Origin: an uncultured Eubacteriales bacterium | GTDB lineage: Bacteria; Bacillota; Clostridia; Christensenellales; RUG350 | Direction of reading: 5' to 3' | Assembly: GCA_900315995.1 (NCBI GenBank) | Contig: ONBF01000011.1 | Coordinates: 1 to 52,887 of the forward strand | Length of the DNA stretch: 52,887 nt | Part shown: positions 10,301-17,886 of the stretch, piece after piece | Position numbering within the stretch: the first letter of the stretch is position 1 | Layout of the letters: the number at the start of each line of letters is the position of its first letter | Made by a program: the position numbers and the translations under genes | The notes under the pieces: model-generated | Database searches by the model: none | What the model was told of the DNA's origin: nothing | What the model saw: the letters and a program-made list of their open reading frames with translations, nothing else

Positions 10301-10650
10301 TCGATAAGATAAGTAAAGTGTTAAACACCGATTTGATACGCTATGCGTCGTGTAAACCTATATTGCGCGAGCAAAAATTAATGTTGTCCGTTCCCGCGAA
10401 AGAATTGGGAGTTGGAGATACGGAAGACGAAGTATTGGTGCAGGGTACGATTGATCTTTTGATAACGGGAGAAAAAACCGTGCTGGTCGATTACAAATTG
10501 TCGTCTCGTTCAGCCGACGCATTAAAAGCTACATACGGAACGCAAATGAAAATTTATAAGCGAGCTGCGGAAACCGTTCTCAAAAAGCCCGTTGACGAAG
10601 TTTTTATTATGTCGATTAACAATACTGAGGCAATAAAAATCGTGTTTTAG
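7312..10650 (+). CDS. addA: AddA, ATP-dependent helicase-nuclease subunit A
   Basis: This 1112-aa UvrD/Rep-type helicase has a C-terminal nuclease domain. Walker A is NASAGSGKT (residues 23-31), motif II is VDEYQD, motif III GDPKQSIYGFRHADP, motif V/VI regions SVMTIHKSKGLEFP and LLYVALTRAK, and the nuclease motif is VDYKLSS near the C-terminus. AddA is the 3'-5' motor of the AddAB complex and cuts one strand. All catalytic motifs look intact. The ATG overlaps the final codons of addB by 8 bp, so translation is coupled. Length is slightly below Bacillus AddA (about 1230 aa). Confidence 0.97.
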   Translation: MAEREWTSEQLSVITSRGKLLVNASAGSGKTAVMVERVVKTVLDGTDIERILVVTFTVAAAREMKDRIATALSDACANGADERLKEQIDKLPLAAIGTIDSFCSQVAKRYSEYAGVDPSFSIIGEDEKDVLIKESFDELFDAYSKRTDEDYYRILDRYSIKRSQKPLKEIISGFYDFLCVLPDRDEWIRNNSKYLYEHTDEIKAQVFGELKTKCAELLSVCVENHYLEISRQKAVAEIIDALTACVNANSFEELSHITSVLRFSRLNFSKDTDAFMKDEIKNFKEHVGDILIKDSDSVLNRSNLALAMTKERAEDGKRDIDVLMKITLEYAEIFENKKLKNNLLEFSDVARAAYRALENKEVASELSSEYDYVFVDEYQDVNKLQESIFKLLERNGNLFMVGDPKQSIYGFRHADPTIFTDTIKDKSVNNKNMTANFRTDAKILDFVNKLFGNIMTEKSAGIDYSRGSMMTGLEYPIVNDVAPVTVVDVLVDKSVKEEKMLGVYSVKEDKRTANEREQASGIYVAHKIAELIGKPVCTGFDVDKKPIVKPIGYGDIAVLARKGKLVFDIHKVLHSYGIPTHVEYKEEACIAENELNAMLTVVDNSRRDIPLILAMKSFFDFTDEELFDIGNGKTCENFFECVLNDKEVVSEKHGNFLRALGEYKKLSKYCDVHELALYIINDRDFFNKVNARDREEGIRFERYVDKLSQMKSAESLSSYVKKLDNVFKDESDVEYGNKEKSVSVMTIHKSKGLEFPIVFLVGANEKFLFEDEKKETLFDKHAGIALNSFDDAERIKETNFIRKYYLDKSKDNERREEMRLLYVALTRAKSHLFTVAQKDVKDEKPTDAYKADSYMGYIAGGGDSEKIYYGAKYEKFDVNSDSNGGIASKPDKRVGLFSGDKESVKRAASLISKEYVHDAATRTKFKYTVSEINELLHPIDSANRSDKAEDDELGSLYHKVFQYIDFSATTREKVEAEITRLIDEKVMDKERAVLLDVDKISKVLNTDLIRYASCKPILREQKLMLSVPAKELGVGDTEDEVLVQGTIDLLITGEKTVLVDYKLSSRSADALKATYGTQMKIYKRAAETVLKKPVDEVFIMSINNTEAIKIVF

Positions 10651-10692
10651 TGCTTTTACTGAATTGTGTTTTGTAAAAACATATAAACATCA

Positions 10693-10721
10693 TTGCTTTT
10701 TGATTTAATTTTTGATATAAT
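10693..10721 (+). promoter_or_regulatory. Sigma-A promoter upstream of the glmS region
   Basis: TTGCTT at 10693-10698 and TATAAT at 10716-10721 are separated by 17 bp. The next intact gene is glmS, about 370 bp downstream, with a gene remnant between. Confidence 0.6.
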
Positions 10722-11032
10722 CTATACGAAATTAAATCGGGAGGAAATCGGCGATTATTATAACGACGATCGGAGTAGACAAATCGGCAAACGCTTATTT
10801 CTTTGAAATACGTTTATTGTTTGTATTTTCGGTTTTGTTGATTTTGAACGCGTTGTACGATGGGACAAATGCGGATAAAAGATTCAAAAACAACTCGGCA
10901 CAAGTTATGTTCAGTAAAATGAATACGTCTTTTATCGCATTAAAGAAGGAACGTTCGGACGACGAATTGCGTAAACTTTTTAACGCAATCAAAATAAATA
11001 TGAATTGTTTGTTATGGATAATTAATCTACGA

Positions 11033-11070
11033 AAGCTGTTGCTCGTTGATGACGACAGCTTTTATTTGTA
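11033..11070 (+). terminator. Hairpin with T-rich tail just before glmS
   Basis: AAGCTGT (11033-11039) pairs with ACAGCTT (11055-11061) and TTTATTTG follows. It lies about 20 bases before the glmS start, so it either ends the upstream transcript or attenuates glmS. It does not resemble the glmS ribozyme core. Confidence 0.5.
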
Positions 11071-11090
11071 AAATAATCGGAGGGGCGTAT

Positions 11091-12878
11091 ATGTGTGGAA
11101 TTGTTGGTTGTACCGGTAAGAAAAATTGTGTTCCCGTTCTTATGGACGGTCTTAAAAAACTTGAATACAGAGGATACGATTCGGTGGGGATTGCCGTTAT
11201 CGATTCAACGAACGATTTGCAAATAATCAAGAAACAAGGCAGAGTCGCTACGCTCGAAAAATATATAGAGGGCGTAAGCGGTAAGTGCGGGATAGGTCAT
11301 ACGCGTTGGGCGACGCACGGTAAACCGTCGGATAAAAATTCGCATCCGCACGCATGCGGCAATTTTGCGGTCGTTCACAACGGCATTATCGAAAACTTTC
11401 TCGAATTAAAACTCGAACTTTTGAGCCAAGGAGAGATTTTCAATTCCGATACGGATACCGAAATTATCGCTCACCTTATAAAACTGAACTACAAGGGCAG
11501 TTTTATCGAAGCGGTGAGAGATACGGTAAAGATGCTCGCAGGCTCTTACGCGCTTGCTGTAATCAGTAATAAGTATCCCGATGTCATTATCGTTGCAAAG
11601 AAAGACAATCCTCTTATAATAGGCAAGGGTAACGGCGTGAACTATATAGCGAGTGACGCTCCCGCGCTTGCCAAGTATACGAAAGACGTTTACGTTATGT
11701 CCGACGGCGACCTTGCAATGCTTACGCCTGCCGAAATCAAATTTTACGACGAAAACCTTAACGAAACGGAGAAAAAATTCAAGAAACTCGATATGGTTGA
11801 AAGTTCTTTGGAACTCGGAAATTATGAGAGTTTTATGATGAAAGAGATACACGAAATTCCGACTGCGATTGAAAATACGCTTGAAAGTCTTGACGGCAAC
11901 GTTTATCCGCCCGAGTTTATCGAAAAAATGCTTAATGCGCCCGCCGTAACGGTCGTTGCTTGCGGTACGGCGTATCACGCGGGACTTTGCGGACAATATT
12001 TGCTTGAAAAATTTAACAGACTGACAGTCAATATTGCTGTTGCCAGCGAATATCGATACAGAAATCCGATAATCAAAGACGGAGAAGTGATAATAGCCGT
12101 TTCGCAAAGCGGTGAGACTGCGGATACGATAGCCGCTGTTAAACTTGCGAAAGAACGCGGAGCATATGTGTGTTCGATTACCAACGTTGCGCAGTCAAGT
12201 ATCACTACGTACAGCGATTGCGTAATACATACTAAGGCGGGTCCCGAAATAGCCGTAGCCGCAACGAAAAGTTACAACTGTCAGCTTATAGCGTTCTATT
12301 ATATGTCGATGTTGCTGTTGAAAGCCCAAGGCAAAGACGTTAAGACGTTTGACAAAACGTTGAGAAGTTTGCCGTCTCTTGCGGAATCGGTTATAGATAA
12401 AGCAAAGAATATTCGTGAGTTTGCAGGCAAATTTTCACACGTTCAGGATATGTTTTTCTTAGGACGAAATCTCGACTATGCGGTTGCTCTCGAAGGTTCG
12501 CTTAAATTAAAAGAAATAAGTTATATTCACAGTGAGGGTTGTCCTGCGGGAGAGCTTAAACACGGCACACTTGCGCTTATCGAAAAGAATACGTTGGTAA
12601 TAGTCATAATCACGCGTCGTGAACTTGCCGAGAAAACAATGAACGGTATTCACGAAGTTAAGGCACGCGGAGCGACGGTTCTTGCGGTTACGCCGTTTGA
12701 AGACGTTGCAACGTCGGACGGTATCGATGAAGCGATACTTATTCCCGAGACGGATAATGATTTCGAGCCTGTATTGTCGGTTATACCGCTTCAAATATTC
12801 GCGTACTACATAGCGCGTGCGCGCGGCAACGATCCCGATAAGCCGAGAAATCTTGCAAAGTCGGTTACGGTAGAATAA
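11091..12878 (+). CDS. glmS: Glutamine-fructose-6-phosphate aminotransferase (isomerizing)
   Basis: This 595-aa enzyme makes glucosamine-6-phosphate from fructose-6-phosphate and glutamine, the entry step to UDP-GlcNAc and cell wall. The N-terminal Ntn glutaminase begins MCGIVG, with Cys2 as nucleophile, then LEYRGYDSVG and GHTRWATHG. Two SIS sugar-isomerase domains follow (VVACGTAYHAG, SQSGETADT, KSYNCQL, EGSLKLKEISYIHSEG). It ends KSVTVE, the conserved C-terminus. I chose ATG 11091 because the nucleophile must be residue 2 and CGGAGGGG lies 7 bases ahead. No glmS ribozyme core was found upstream, so control probably differs from Bacillus. Confidence 0.98.
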   Translation: MCGIVGCTGKKNCVPVLMDGLKKLEYRGYDSVGIAVIDSTNDLQIIKKQGRVATLEKYIEGVSGKCGIGHTRWATHGKPSDKNSHPHACGNFAVVHNGIIENFLELKLELLSQGEIFNSDTDTEIIAHLIKLNYKGSFIEAVRDTVKMLAGSYALAVISNKYPDVIIVAKKDNPLIIGKGNGVNYIASDAPALAKYTKDVYVMSDGDLAMLTPAEIKFYDENLNETEKKFKKLDMVESSLELGNYESFMMKEIHEIPTAIENTLESLDGNVYPPEFIEKMLNAPAVTVVACGTAYHAGLCGQYLLEKFNRLTVNIAVASEYRYRNPIIKDGEVIIAVSQSGETADTIAAVKLAKERGAYVCSITNVAQSSITTYSDCVIHTKAGPEIAVAATKSYNCQLIAFYYMSMLLLKAQGKDVKTFDKTLRSLPSLAESVIDKAKNIREFAGKFSHVQDMFFLGRNLDYAVALEGSLKLKEISYIHSEGCPAGELKHGTLALIEKNTLVIVIITRRELAEKTMNGIHEVKARGATVLAVTPFEDVATSDGIDEAILIPETDNDFEPVLSVIPLQIFAYYIARARGNDPDKPRNLAKSVTVE

Positions 12879-12890
12879 CGTTGTCAGAAG

Positions 12891-12917
12891 TTGCGGGATA
12901 ATCCCCGCAATTTTATT
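12891..12917 (+). terminator. Intrinsic terminator after glmS
   Basis: TTGCGGG (12891-12897) pairs with CCCGCAA (12904-12910) over a 6-base loop, followed by TTTTATT. It separates glmS from the convergent membrane-protein gene. Confidence 0.8.
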
Positions 12918-13800
12918 AACTTAATCTTGCAAGGTCGTTACACAAGTCGTGATAATCATAGATTATCGCCGTATATGCATAGCGCACGGGGGACGACAGA
13001 TATACATAATCGGTTTTGCCTATTTCTTCGAGCCGTTTAACGATAAGCAACATTGCCGAACCGATTTTACCGACGGCAAGGTGAGCGCAGTTTGCGGTAG
13101 CGTAATCAAACGTATTTTTTTTATCGTTGACGTAGGATATAAGGTTTTTTATTTCGTTCATTGCATCGGTTTCGCTTAATCGGCTGTCATCGAGTTTATT
13201 GCTTATATCGAATAAGACGTCGTACACTTCGTCAAACGTATTCAGTCCCGTTTCGCATTTTTTTTGCATCGAATTACTCAAAAATTCCGAATAAAGCGGT
13301 TTTATTTCGATAGCCGTAATCGTAGCCGCCATATTGTTTTTTATCATACGATCGACTACTTGTATTGCGCGATCGCTGTCCTTGTAGACTGCTGCGATAA
13401 CGCTGTAATTTTCGTTACACCGTACATATCCCGCGGCGGCGCGCGCCGAGACGTCTTCGGAATAGGCGTCCGCTGTTTTTTTATCGCTGAAATAACCTAT
13501 TCTTACGGCGTAATATATTTTTGTCTCGACGGACGCCGTTTTCGGTTCGAAAACGGCGAGAATAAAGCCCGAAGTAAAATAATCCGCGCACAAAACGGTG
13601 GAGAAAAAGCATATCATAATAAGAAGAAGCGCAATCGCGCCGCGTTTGTTTCTTTTGTAAACGCGGGACTGCTTTTTGCGCGATTTTACGGAAATTTTCT
13701 CGAAATCCGTACTTGATTCGACAGTTTTATTCGCATTTTCAAGTTCGGATTCTCTGTAATTTTTATAAAAATACGGAGAATAAGGATTATTTTTACTCAT
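12916..13800 (-). CDS. Membrane-anchored protein with a SPOR-like region
   Basis: This 294-aa protein has a cytoplasmic, basic N-terminus (to about residue 55), one transmembrane helix (about 57-80), and an external part starting with YYAVRIGYFSDKKTADAYSE. The layout, a beta strand, a phrase on skipping or counting residues, then a second strand (YSVIAAVYKDSDRAIQVVDRM), resembles SPOR domains, which bind denuded septal peptidoglycan. The remaining about 150 residues are helical with no match I recognise. The ATG at 13800 was preferred over a TTG at 13818; neither has a clear ribosome site. A role in division or spore wall remodelling is inferred only. Confidence 0.6.
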   Translation of the reverse strand: MSKNNPYSPYFYKNYRESELENANKTVESSTDFEKISVKSRKKQSRVYKRNKRGAIALLLIMICFFSTVLCADYFTSGFILAVFEPKTASVETKIYYAVRIGYFSDKKTADAYSEDVSARAAAGYVRCNENYSVIAAVYKDSDRAIQVVDRMIKNNMAATITAIEIKPLYSEFLSNSMQKKCETGLNTFDEVYDVLFDISNKLDDSRLSETDAMNEIKNLISYVNDKKNTFDYATANCAHLAVGKIGSAMLLIVKRLEEIGKTDYVYLSSPVRYAYTAIIYDYHDLCNDLARLS

Positions 13801-13853
13801 ACTATAAGATATGAACAAGAATATTTTATATGCGGTAAATTAAAACAGTATAA

Positions 13854-13882
13854 TTGACACTTGCTTATAATAAATGTATAAT
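13854..13882 (+). promoter_or_regulatory. Strong sigma-A promoter of the glmU-like/glmM/pgi operon
   Basis: Consensus TTGACA (13854-13859) and TATAAT (13877-13882) with a 17-bp spacer lie 33 bp before the GTG start at 13916. This is the closest match to consensus in the window, together with 42191-42219. Confidence 0.85.
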
Positions 13883-13915
13883 ATACACATTATCTTAAAT
13901 TTCGGAGAACGATTT

Positions 13916-14938
13916 GTGTTTAATGATTATAAGGTCGTCGTTGTAGACGAGTGTTTGAACGCAACGCCAAATTTGATGGGGAGAACGTGTTTGGAGTGGC
14001 TCAAAACGACGGTTGAAATTGACGATATAGCGACGAATATTCCCGCGTCTGTCGATACGGATACGATTATATTATTCGACGATACACCGCTTGTTGATTA
14101 CGAAGCACTTGAACGTATAGTAACGGTTTTCGAATCAAAAGATTTAATTGCCGCGGAACTTAACCGCGGATACATCTTCAAAGCGGGTAAAATTAAAATA
14201 AAAGGACTTAAATTAATTGACGATTCGGCGTTTATAAGATTCGATGCGTCTAAATTTCCTTTCATAATATCGGCGTTAAGAGAAAAAATCAATAAAAGAT
14301 TGATTGAAAGCGGAGTATTTATATACGATCCCGCGAGTACATATATCGATGATACCGTAAAAATCGAAGAGGGGGCTGTTATTTATCCCAACGTAACCAT
14401 AACGGGCAACAGCGTTATCAAGAAAGGTGCCGTTATTAAACCAAACTGTTTTATAGAAAATTCCATTATCAACGGATACGCTACAATAAATGCGAGTACT
14501 GTTGCGGAAAGCGAAGTCGGTTCGTTGACAAACGTAGGACCGTATGCATATATAAGACCGGGTTCGAAAGTAGGGTCGGGGTGCAAGATAGGCGACTTTG
14601 TGGAGATTAAAAATTCGAGTATCGGCAACGGAACCAAAGTGCCGCACCTTGCATATGTCGGGGACGCTGACGTCGGCTCGGATATAAATATCGGTTGCGG
14701 TGTAATATTCGCGAATTACGACGGACGTAATAAACATCGTTCCCAAGTAGACGACGGCACGTTTATAGGCAGTAACTCGACGCTTATTGCGCCGATTAAA
14801 GTCGGACGTCGTTCGTTTATCGCGGCAGGCGCAACGCTTGTACACGACGTACCCGACGGTGCGCTTGTTATCGCGCGTGCAACCGAGACGGTTAAAGAAG
14901 GGCGTGCGGAAAAGTATCTTAAACCTGAACAACGCTGA
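13916..14938 (+). CDS. GlmU-like glucosamine-1-phosphate N-acetyltransferase lacking an active uridylyltransferase domain
   Basis: The C-terminal half (about residues 125-340) is a left-handed beta-helix of hexapeptide repeats, with the GlmU acetyltransferase hallmarks: YIRPGSKVG, GDFVEIKNS, PHLAYVGDA (His and Tyr), NYDGRNKH and SRSFIAAGAT-like turns. It should make GlcNAc-1-phosphate from glucosamine-1-phosphate and acetyl-CoA. The N-terminal part is only about 110 residues, against about 230 in GlmU, and lacks the GxGTRM nucleotide loop, though the GlmU linker (REKINKRLIESGVFIYDPASTYID) survives in recognisable form. UDP transfer must therefore be done by another protein. The GTG at 13916 has GGAG 8 bases ahead. 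glmM follows after 15 bp. Confidence 0.88.
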   Translation: MFNDYKVVVVDECLNATPNLMGRTCLEWLKTTVEIDDIATNIPASVDTDTIILFDDTPLVDYEALERIVTVFESKDLIAAELNRGYIFKAGKIKIKGLKLIDDSAFIRFDASKFPFIISALREKINKRLIESGVFIYDPASTYIDDTVKIEEGAVIYPNVTITGNSVIKKGAVIKPNCFIENSIINGYATINASTVAESEVGSLTNVGPYAYIRPGSKVGSGCKIGDFVEIKNSSIGNGTKVPHLAYVGDADVGSDINIGCGVIFANYDGRNKHRSQVDDGTFIGSNSTLIAPIKVGRRSFIAAGATLVHDVPDGALVIARATETVKEGRAEKYLKPEQR

Positions 14939-14953
14939 TAAACGGAGATAATT

Positions 14954-16261
14954 ATGAGAAGATATTTCGGAACGGACGGAATAAGGGGCATAATCAATCA
15001 AGATTTGGTACCCGATATAGCTTTTAAGGTAGGCAACGCGCTTACCGCCCTTAAACGTTACCCGGTAGTTTTGATAGGTCGGGACACGCGTCAGTCGGGC
15101 GACACGCTTTCGTTGTGCGTTGCAAGCGGAGTGTGTTCGGGCGGTGGCAGTGTAATCGACGTAGGTATATGTCCGACGGCGGGCGTTGCATATTTGACGA
15201 AATATTTCAATGCCGATTACGGCGTTGTTATAAGCGCAAGCCATAACCCCGCCGAGTACAACGGTATCAAAATTTTCAACAGTCGCGGATATAAACTTCT
15301 CGAAGACGACGAAGAAGAAGTCGAGAGCTGTTTCAAAACGCCGAATCTTATCGGACATCCGAAACTCGGCAGTTACAAAAAGATGGATACTGCGGTTGAC
15401 TTTTATATAAGTTATCTTTCAAAAGCAATAAACGTGGATTTAACGGGATTGAAAGTAGTGCTTGATTGCGCCAACGGCGCGGCATACCGAGTTGCTCCCG
15501 AAATATTCAAGAAAGCAGGCGCGGAAGTTTTTCAATATTTTACCGATAATTCGGGTATGGGCATCAACGCGAACTGCGGTGCGCTCTATCCCGAAAAATT
15601 AAAAGAGAAAGTCCTTGCCAAAGATGCCGACGTAGGTTATGCGTACGACGGTGACAGTGACAGGCTCGTGGCGGTAGACGATAAAGGCAACATCGTTAAC
15701 GGGGATATGTTGATATATGCGCTTGCTCTCGATATGCAAGCGAGCGGGGAACTCAAAAGCAATCTCGTAATAGGCACTCACCATACCAATATGGGAATAA
15801 GCAACGCGCTTAAAAAACACGGAATCAATTTGAGCCGTGCGGATATCGGAGACAAATACGTTATGGAAATGATGCTCAAAAGAGGCGCGATTCTCGGTGG
15901 CGAACAATCGGGACACATAATACTCTTAGACTATATGACGACGGGCGACGGAATACTTGCCTCGCTCAAAACGTCGGCTATGATAGTTAAGAATAAGAAA
16001 AAACTGAGTGAATTTACCGATGTTGAAATTTATCCGCAAACCAACATTAACGTAAATGTCAAGGACAAAATTCGCGTTATCAATAACGAAGAACTTGCGG
16101 AACTTATCGACAAGTGCCGTAATGAACTGGAAGGTAAAGGAAGAGTGCTTGTACGCGCATCGGGTACCGAACCTAAAATAAGAGTTATGGTGGAGTGCAA
16201 AGACGCGGAGCTCGGCAAAGACGTTGCCGAGAAGATAGCGGAAGCAGTCCGTAACACATAA
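14954..16261 (+). CDS. glmM: Phosphoglucosamine mutase
   Basis: This 435-aa enzyme interconverts glucosamine-6- and -1-phosphate. It starts MRRYFGTDGIRG. The active-site phosphoserine loop is ISASHNPAEYNG, the metal loop YDGDSDR, the sugar loop GGEQSGH and the phosphate-binding loop RASGTEPKIRV. All family motifs are present and length is normal. It lies between the GlmU-like acetyltransferase that uses its product and pgi, which supplies fructose-6-phosphate for GlmS. Ribosome site GGAG lies 8 bases ahead of the ATG. Confidence 0.97.
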   Translation: MRRYFGTDGIRGIINQDLVPDIAFKVGNALTALKRYPVVLIGRDTRQSGDTLSLCVASGVCSGGGSVIDVGICPTAGVAYLTKYFNADYGVVISASHNPAEYNGIKIFNSRGYKLLEDDEEEVESCFKTPNLIGHPKLGSYKKMDTAVDFYISYLSKAINVDLTGLKVVLDCANGAAYRVAPEIFKKAGAEVFQYFTDNSGMGINANCGALYPEKLKEKVLAKDADVGYAYDGDSDRLVAVDDKGNIVNGDMLIYALALDMQASGELKSNLVIGTHHTNMGISNALKKHGINLSRADIGDKYVMEMMLKRGAILGGEQSGHIILLDYMTTGDGILASLKTSAMIVKNKKKLSEFTDVEIYPQTNINVNVKDKIRVINNEELAELIDKCRNELEGKGRVLVRASGTEPKIRVMVECKDAELGKDVAEKIAEAVRNT

Positions 16262-16300
16262 AAATTTAATTTGCAGTGATACTGCTGAAAGGAGATAAAT

Positions 16301-17728
16301 ATGGCACACACTAAAGAATGGCGTTCAAGTATGAAAATACGCTTCGATTACAACAATATGATGCAAGCGTATATCGGAGAACACGGAATTACCGACGAAG
16401 AAATTTTCGCGAAAAGCAAACTTGCTAAAAACGCTTTGAATTTCTACAAGACCAACCGCGGCACAGGTATGATGTGTTGGAGTGAACTTCCGTACAATCA
16501 GACGGAAATCGTTAAGGAATTAAACGAAACGGCACGTTATATTTGCAAGAAATTCAAAAACTTCGTCGTACTCGGAATAGGCGGTTCCGCGCTCGGTCCG
16601 ATAGCGGTATTCCAAGCTCTCAATCATTTGAGAAACAACGAGCTTCCGAGAAAGGTTCGTAAAGTCCCGAAACTTTATGTGGAAGATAATGTAGACCCCG
16701 AGCGTATGGCTTCGCTACTAGACGTAATCGATGTTGAAGAAACGATGTTCAACGTTATTACAAAGAGCGGTTCAACGAGTGAAACAATGAGTCAATTCCT
16801 TATTATTTCGGATATATTGAAAAAGAAGCTCGGCGATAGGGCAAAAGAGCATATTATAGCGACTACTTCGGAAAACAAGGGTAATCTTATTAAGATAGCA
16901 CAGCGTGAAGGTTATAAAACGTTCTATATTCCGGACGGCGTAGGCGGAAGATTTTCGGAACTTTGCCCCGTTGGACTTCTGACGGCTGCCGTAATGGGTG
17001 TGAATATTTCGGAAATGCTCAAAGGCGCCGCCGATATGGATAAAGCGTGCTTGAACAAAAACGTATCCGAGAACCCTGCGCTTGCAGCTGCGGTACTTCA
17101 ATATATCGCTATCGAAAAGGGTAACAACATTTCGGTTATGATGCCGTATGCCGATGGACTTAAATACATTGCCGACTGGTATTGTCAACTTTGGGGCGAG
17201 AGTCTCGGAAAGAGAATCGATCTTGACGGTAAAGAAGTTTTTGCGGGGCAAACTCCGGTTAAGGCACTCGGCGTCACCGACCAACACAGTCAAATTCAAT
17301 TATATACCGAAGGTCCGTTTGATAAAGTCATAACTTTTCTCGGCGTAGACAAATACAGAGCGGAAGTCAAAATACCCGACGGATACAAAGATATTCCCGC
17401 AGTATCGTTCCTTTGCGGACATACGCTTAACGAACTTATAACCGCAGAACGTATGGCTACGGAATATGCGTTGATGCGCGCGGGACGTTTGAACCAAACC
17501 ATTATGCTTCCCGAACTCAATGAATATACACTCGGACAGCTCCTTATGTTCTTTGAGATACAGACGGCTTTCGTAGGCGCGATGTTTAATATCGATTCGT
17601 TCAATCAACCCGGCGTTGAAGAGGGCAAGAACGCAACATACGCATTGCTCGGCAAAGAAGGGTTTGAAGACAAAAAGAAAGAACTTGCGTCAGCACCTAA
17701 GAAGGACGCAAAATATATTATTCAATAA
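16301..17728 (+). CDS. pgi: Glucose-6-phosphate isomerase
   Basis: This 475-aa enzyme interconverts glucose-6- and fructose-6-phosphate. SIS-fold motifs are visible: VLGIGGSALGP, ITKSGSTSETMSQF, GVGGRFSELCPVGLL and GVTDQHSQIQLY with the catalytic His. The start has an AAGGAG site 7 bases ahead. A small GCAGT/ACTGC hairpin lies just before that site. The gene closes the amino-sugar operon (glmU-like, glmM, pgi), which links hexose-phosphate supply to wall precursors, and is followed by a strong terminator. Confidence 0.96.
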   Translation: MAHTKEWRSSMKIRFDYNNMMQAYIGEHGITDEEIFAKSKLAKNALNFYKTNRGTGMMCWSELPYNQTEIVKELNETARYICKKFKNFVVLGIGGSALGPIAVFQALNHLRNNELPRKVRKVPKLYVEDNVDPERMASLLDVIDVEETMFNVITKSGSTSETMSQFLIISDILKKKLGDRAKEHIIATTSENKGNLIKIAQREGYKTFYIPDGVGGRFSELCPVGLLTAAVMGVNISEMLKGAADMDKACLNKNVSENPALAAAVLQYIAIEKGNNISVMMPYADGLKYIADWYCQLWGESLGKRIDLDGKEVFAGQTPVKALGVTDQHSQIQLYTEGPFDKVITFLGVDKYRAEVKIPDGYKDIPAVSFLCGHTLNELITAERMATEYALMRAGRLNQTIMLPELNEYTLGQLLMFFEIQTAFVGAMFNIDSFNQPGVEEGKNATYALLGKEGFEDKKKELASAPKKDAKYIIQ

Positions 17729-17758
17729 ATTAACTTAATAATCCGATTCGTATATAAG

Positions 17759-17792
17759 GCGTTTCACTAAGATGTGAGACGCTTTTATTTTT
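17759..17792 (+). terminator. Intrinsic terminator after pgi
   Basis: GCGTTTCAC (17759-17767) pairs with GTGAGACGC (17774-17782, one G-T pair) and is followed by TTTTATTTTT. It isolates the amino-sugar operon from the tail-like cassette. Confidence 0.9.
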
Positions 17793-17886
17793 GTCATTAA
17801 TTTGCAGTGTTTAACGGCAGACAGTTTATTCTTATGACGGGTTATATAAGACGTTTTCCGTATCGGGATGCGTTTTGGGAGTGATT

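Larger units (their letters stand above)
10651..11090 (+). other. 440-bp intergenic region with promoter, ribosome site and a possible gene remnant
   Basis: This stretch has a promoter at 10693-10721, a GGGAGG site near 10739 and then short broken reading frames. One frame starts with ATT at 10754 and gives IIITTIG; a second frame continues RSRQIGKRL, which together resemble the start of cytidylate-kinase-like proteins (I-I-T-I-G-R-Q...G-x-x-I-G-K-R-L). A further open frame to 11071 gives a short hydrophobic then charged peptide with no recognised homology. The simplest reading is a decayed gene followed by a terminator hairpin at 11033-11070. The kinase link is weak. Confidence 0.3.

Noticed and set aside
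10741-11090. glmS ribozyme upstream of glmS
   Set aside because: The conserved catalytic core (AGCGCC-type segment) is not visible; the region holds broken frames and a plain hairpin.
13874-13915. Upstream TTG start for the glmU-like gene
   Set aside because: It overlaps the -10 box; GTG at 13916 has a proper GGAG site.
14276-15358. Long minus-strand frame opposite the glmU-like and glmM genes
   Set aside because: Opposite-strand frame with Arg/Tyr-rich composition typical of shadows; both real genes on the plus strand are unmistakable.
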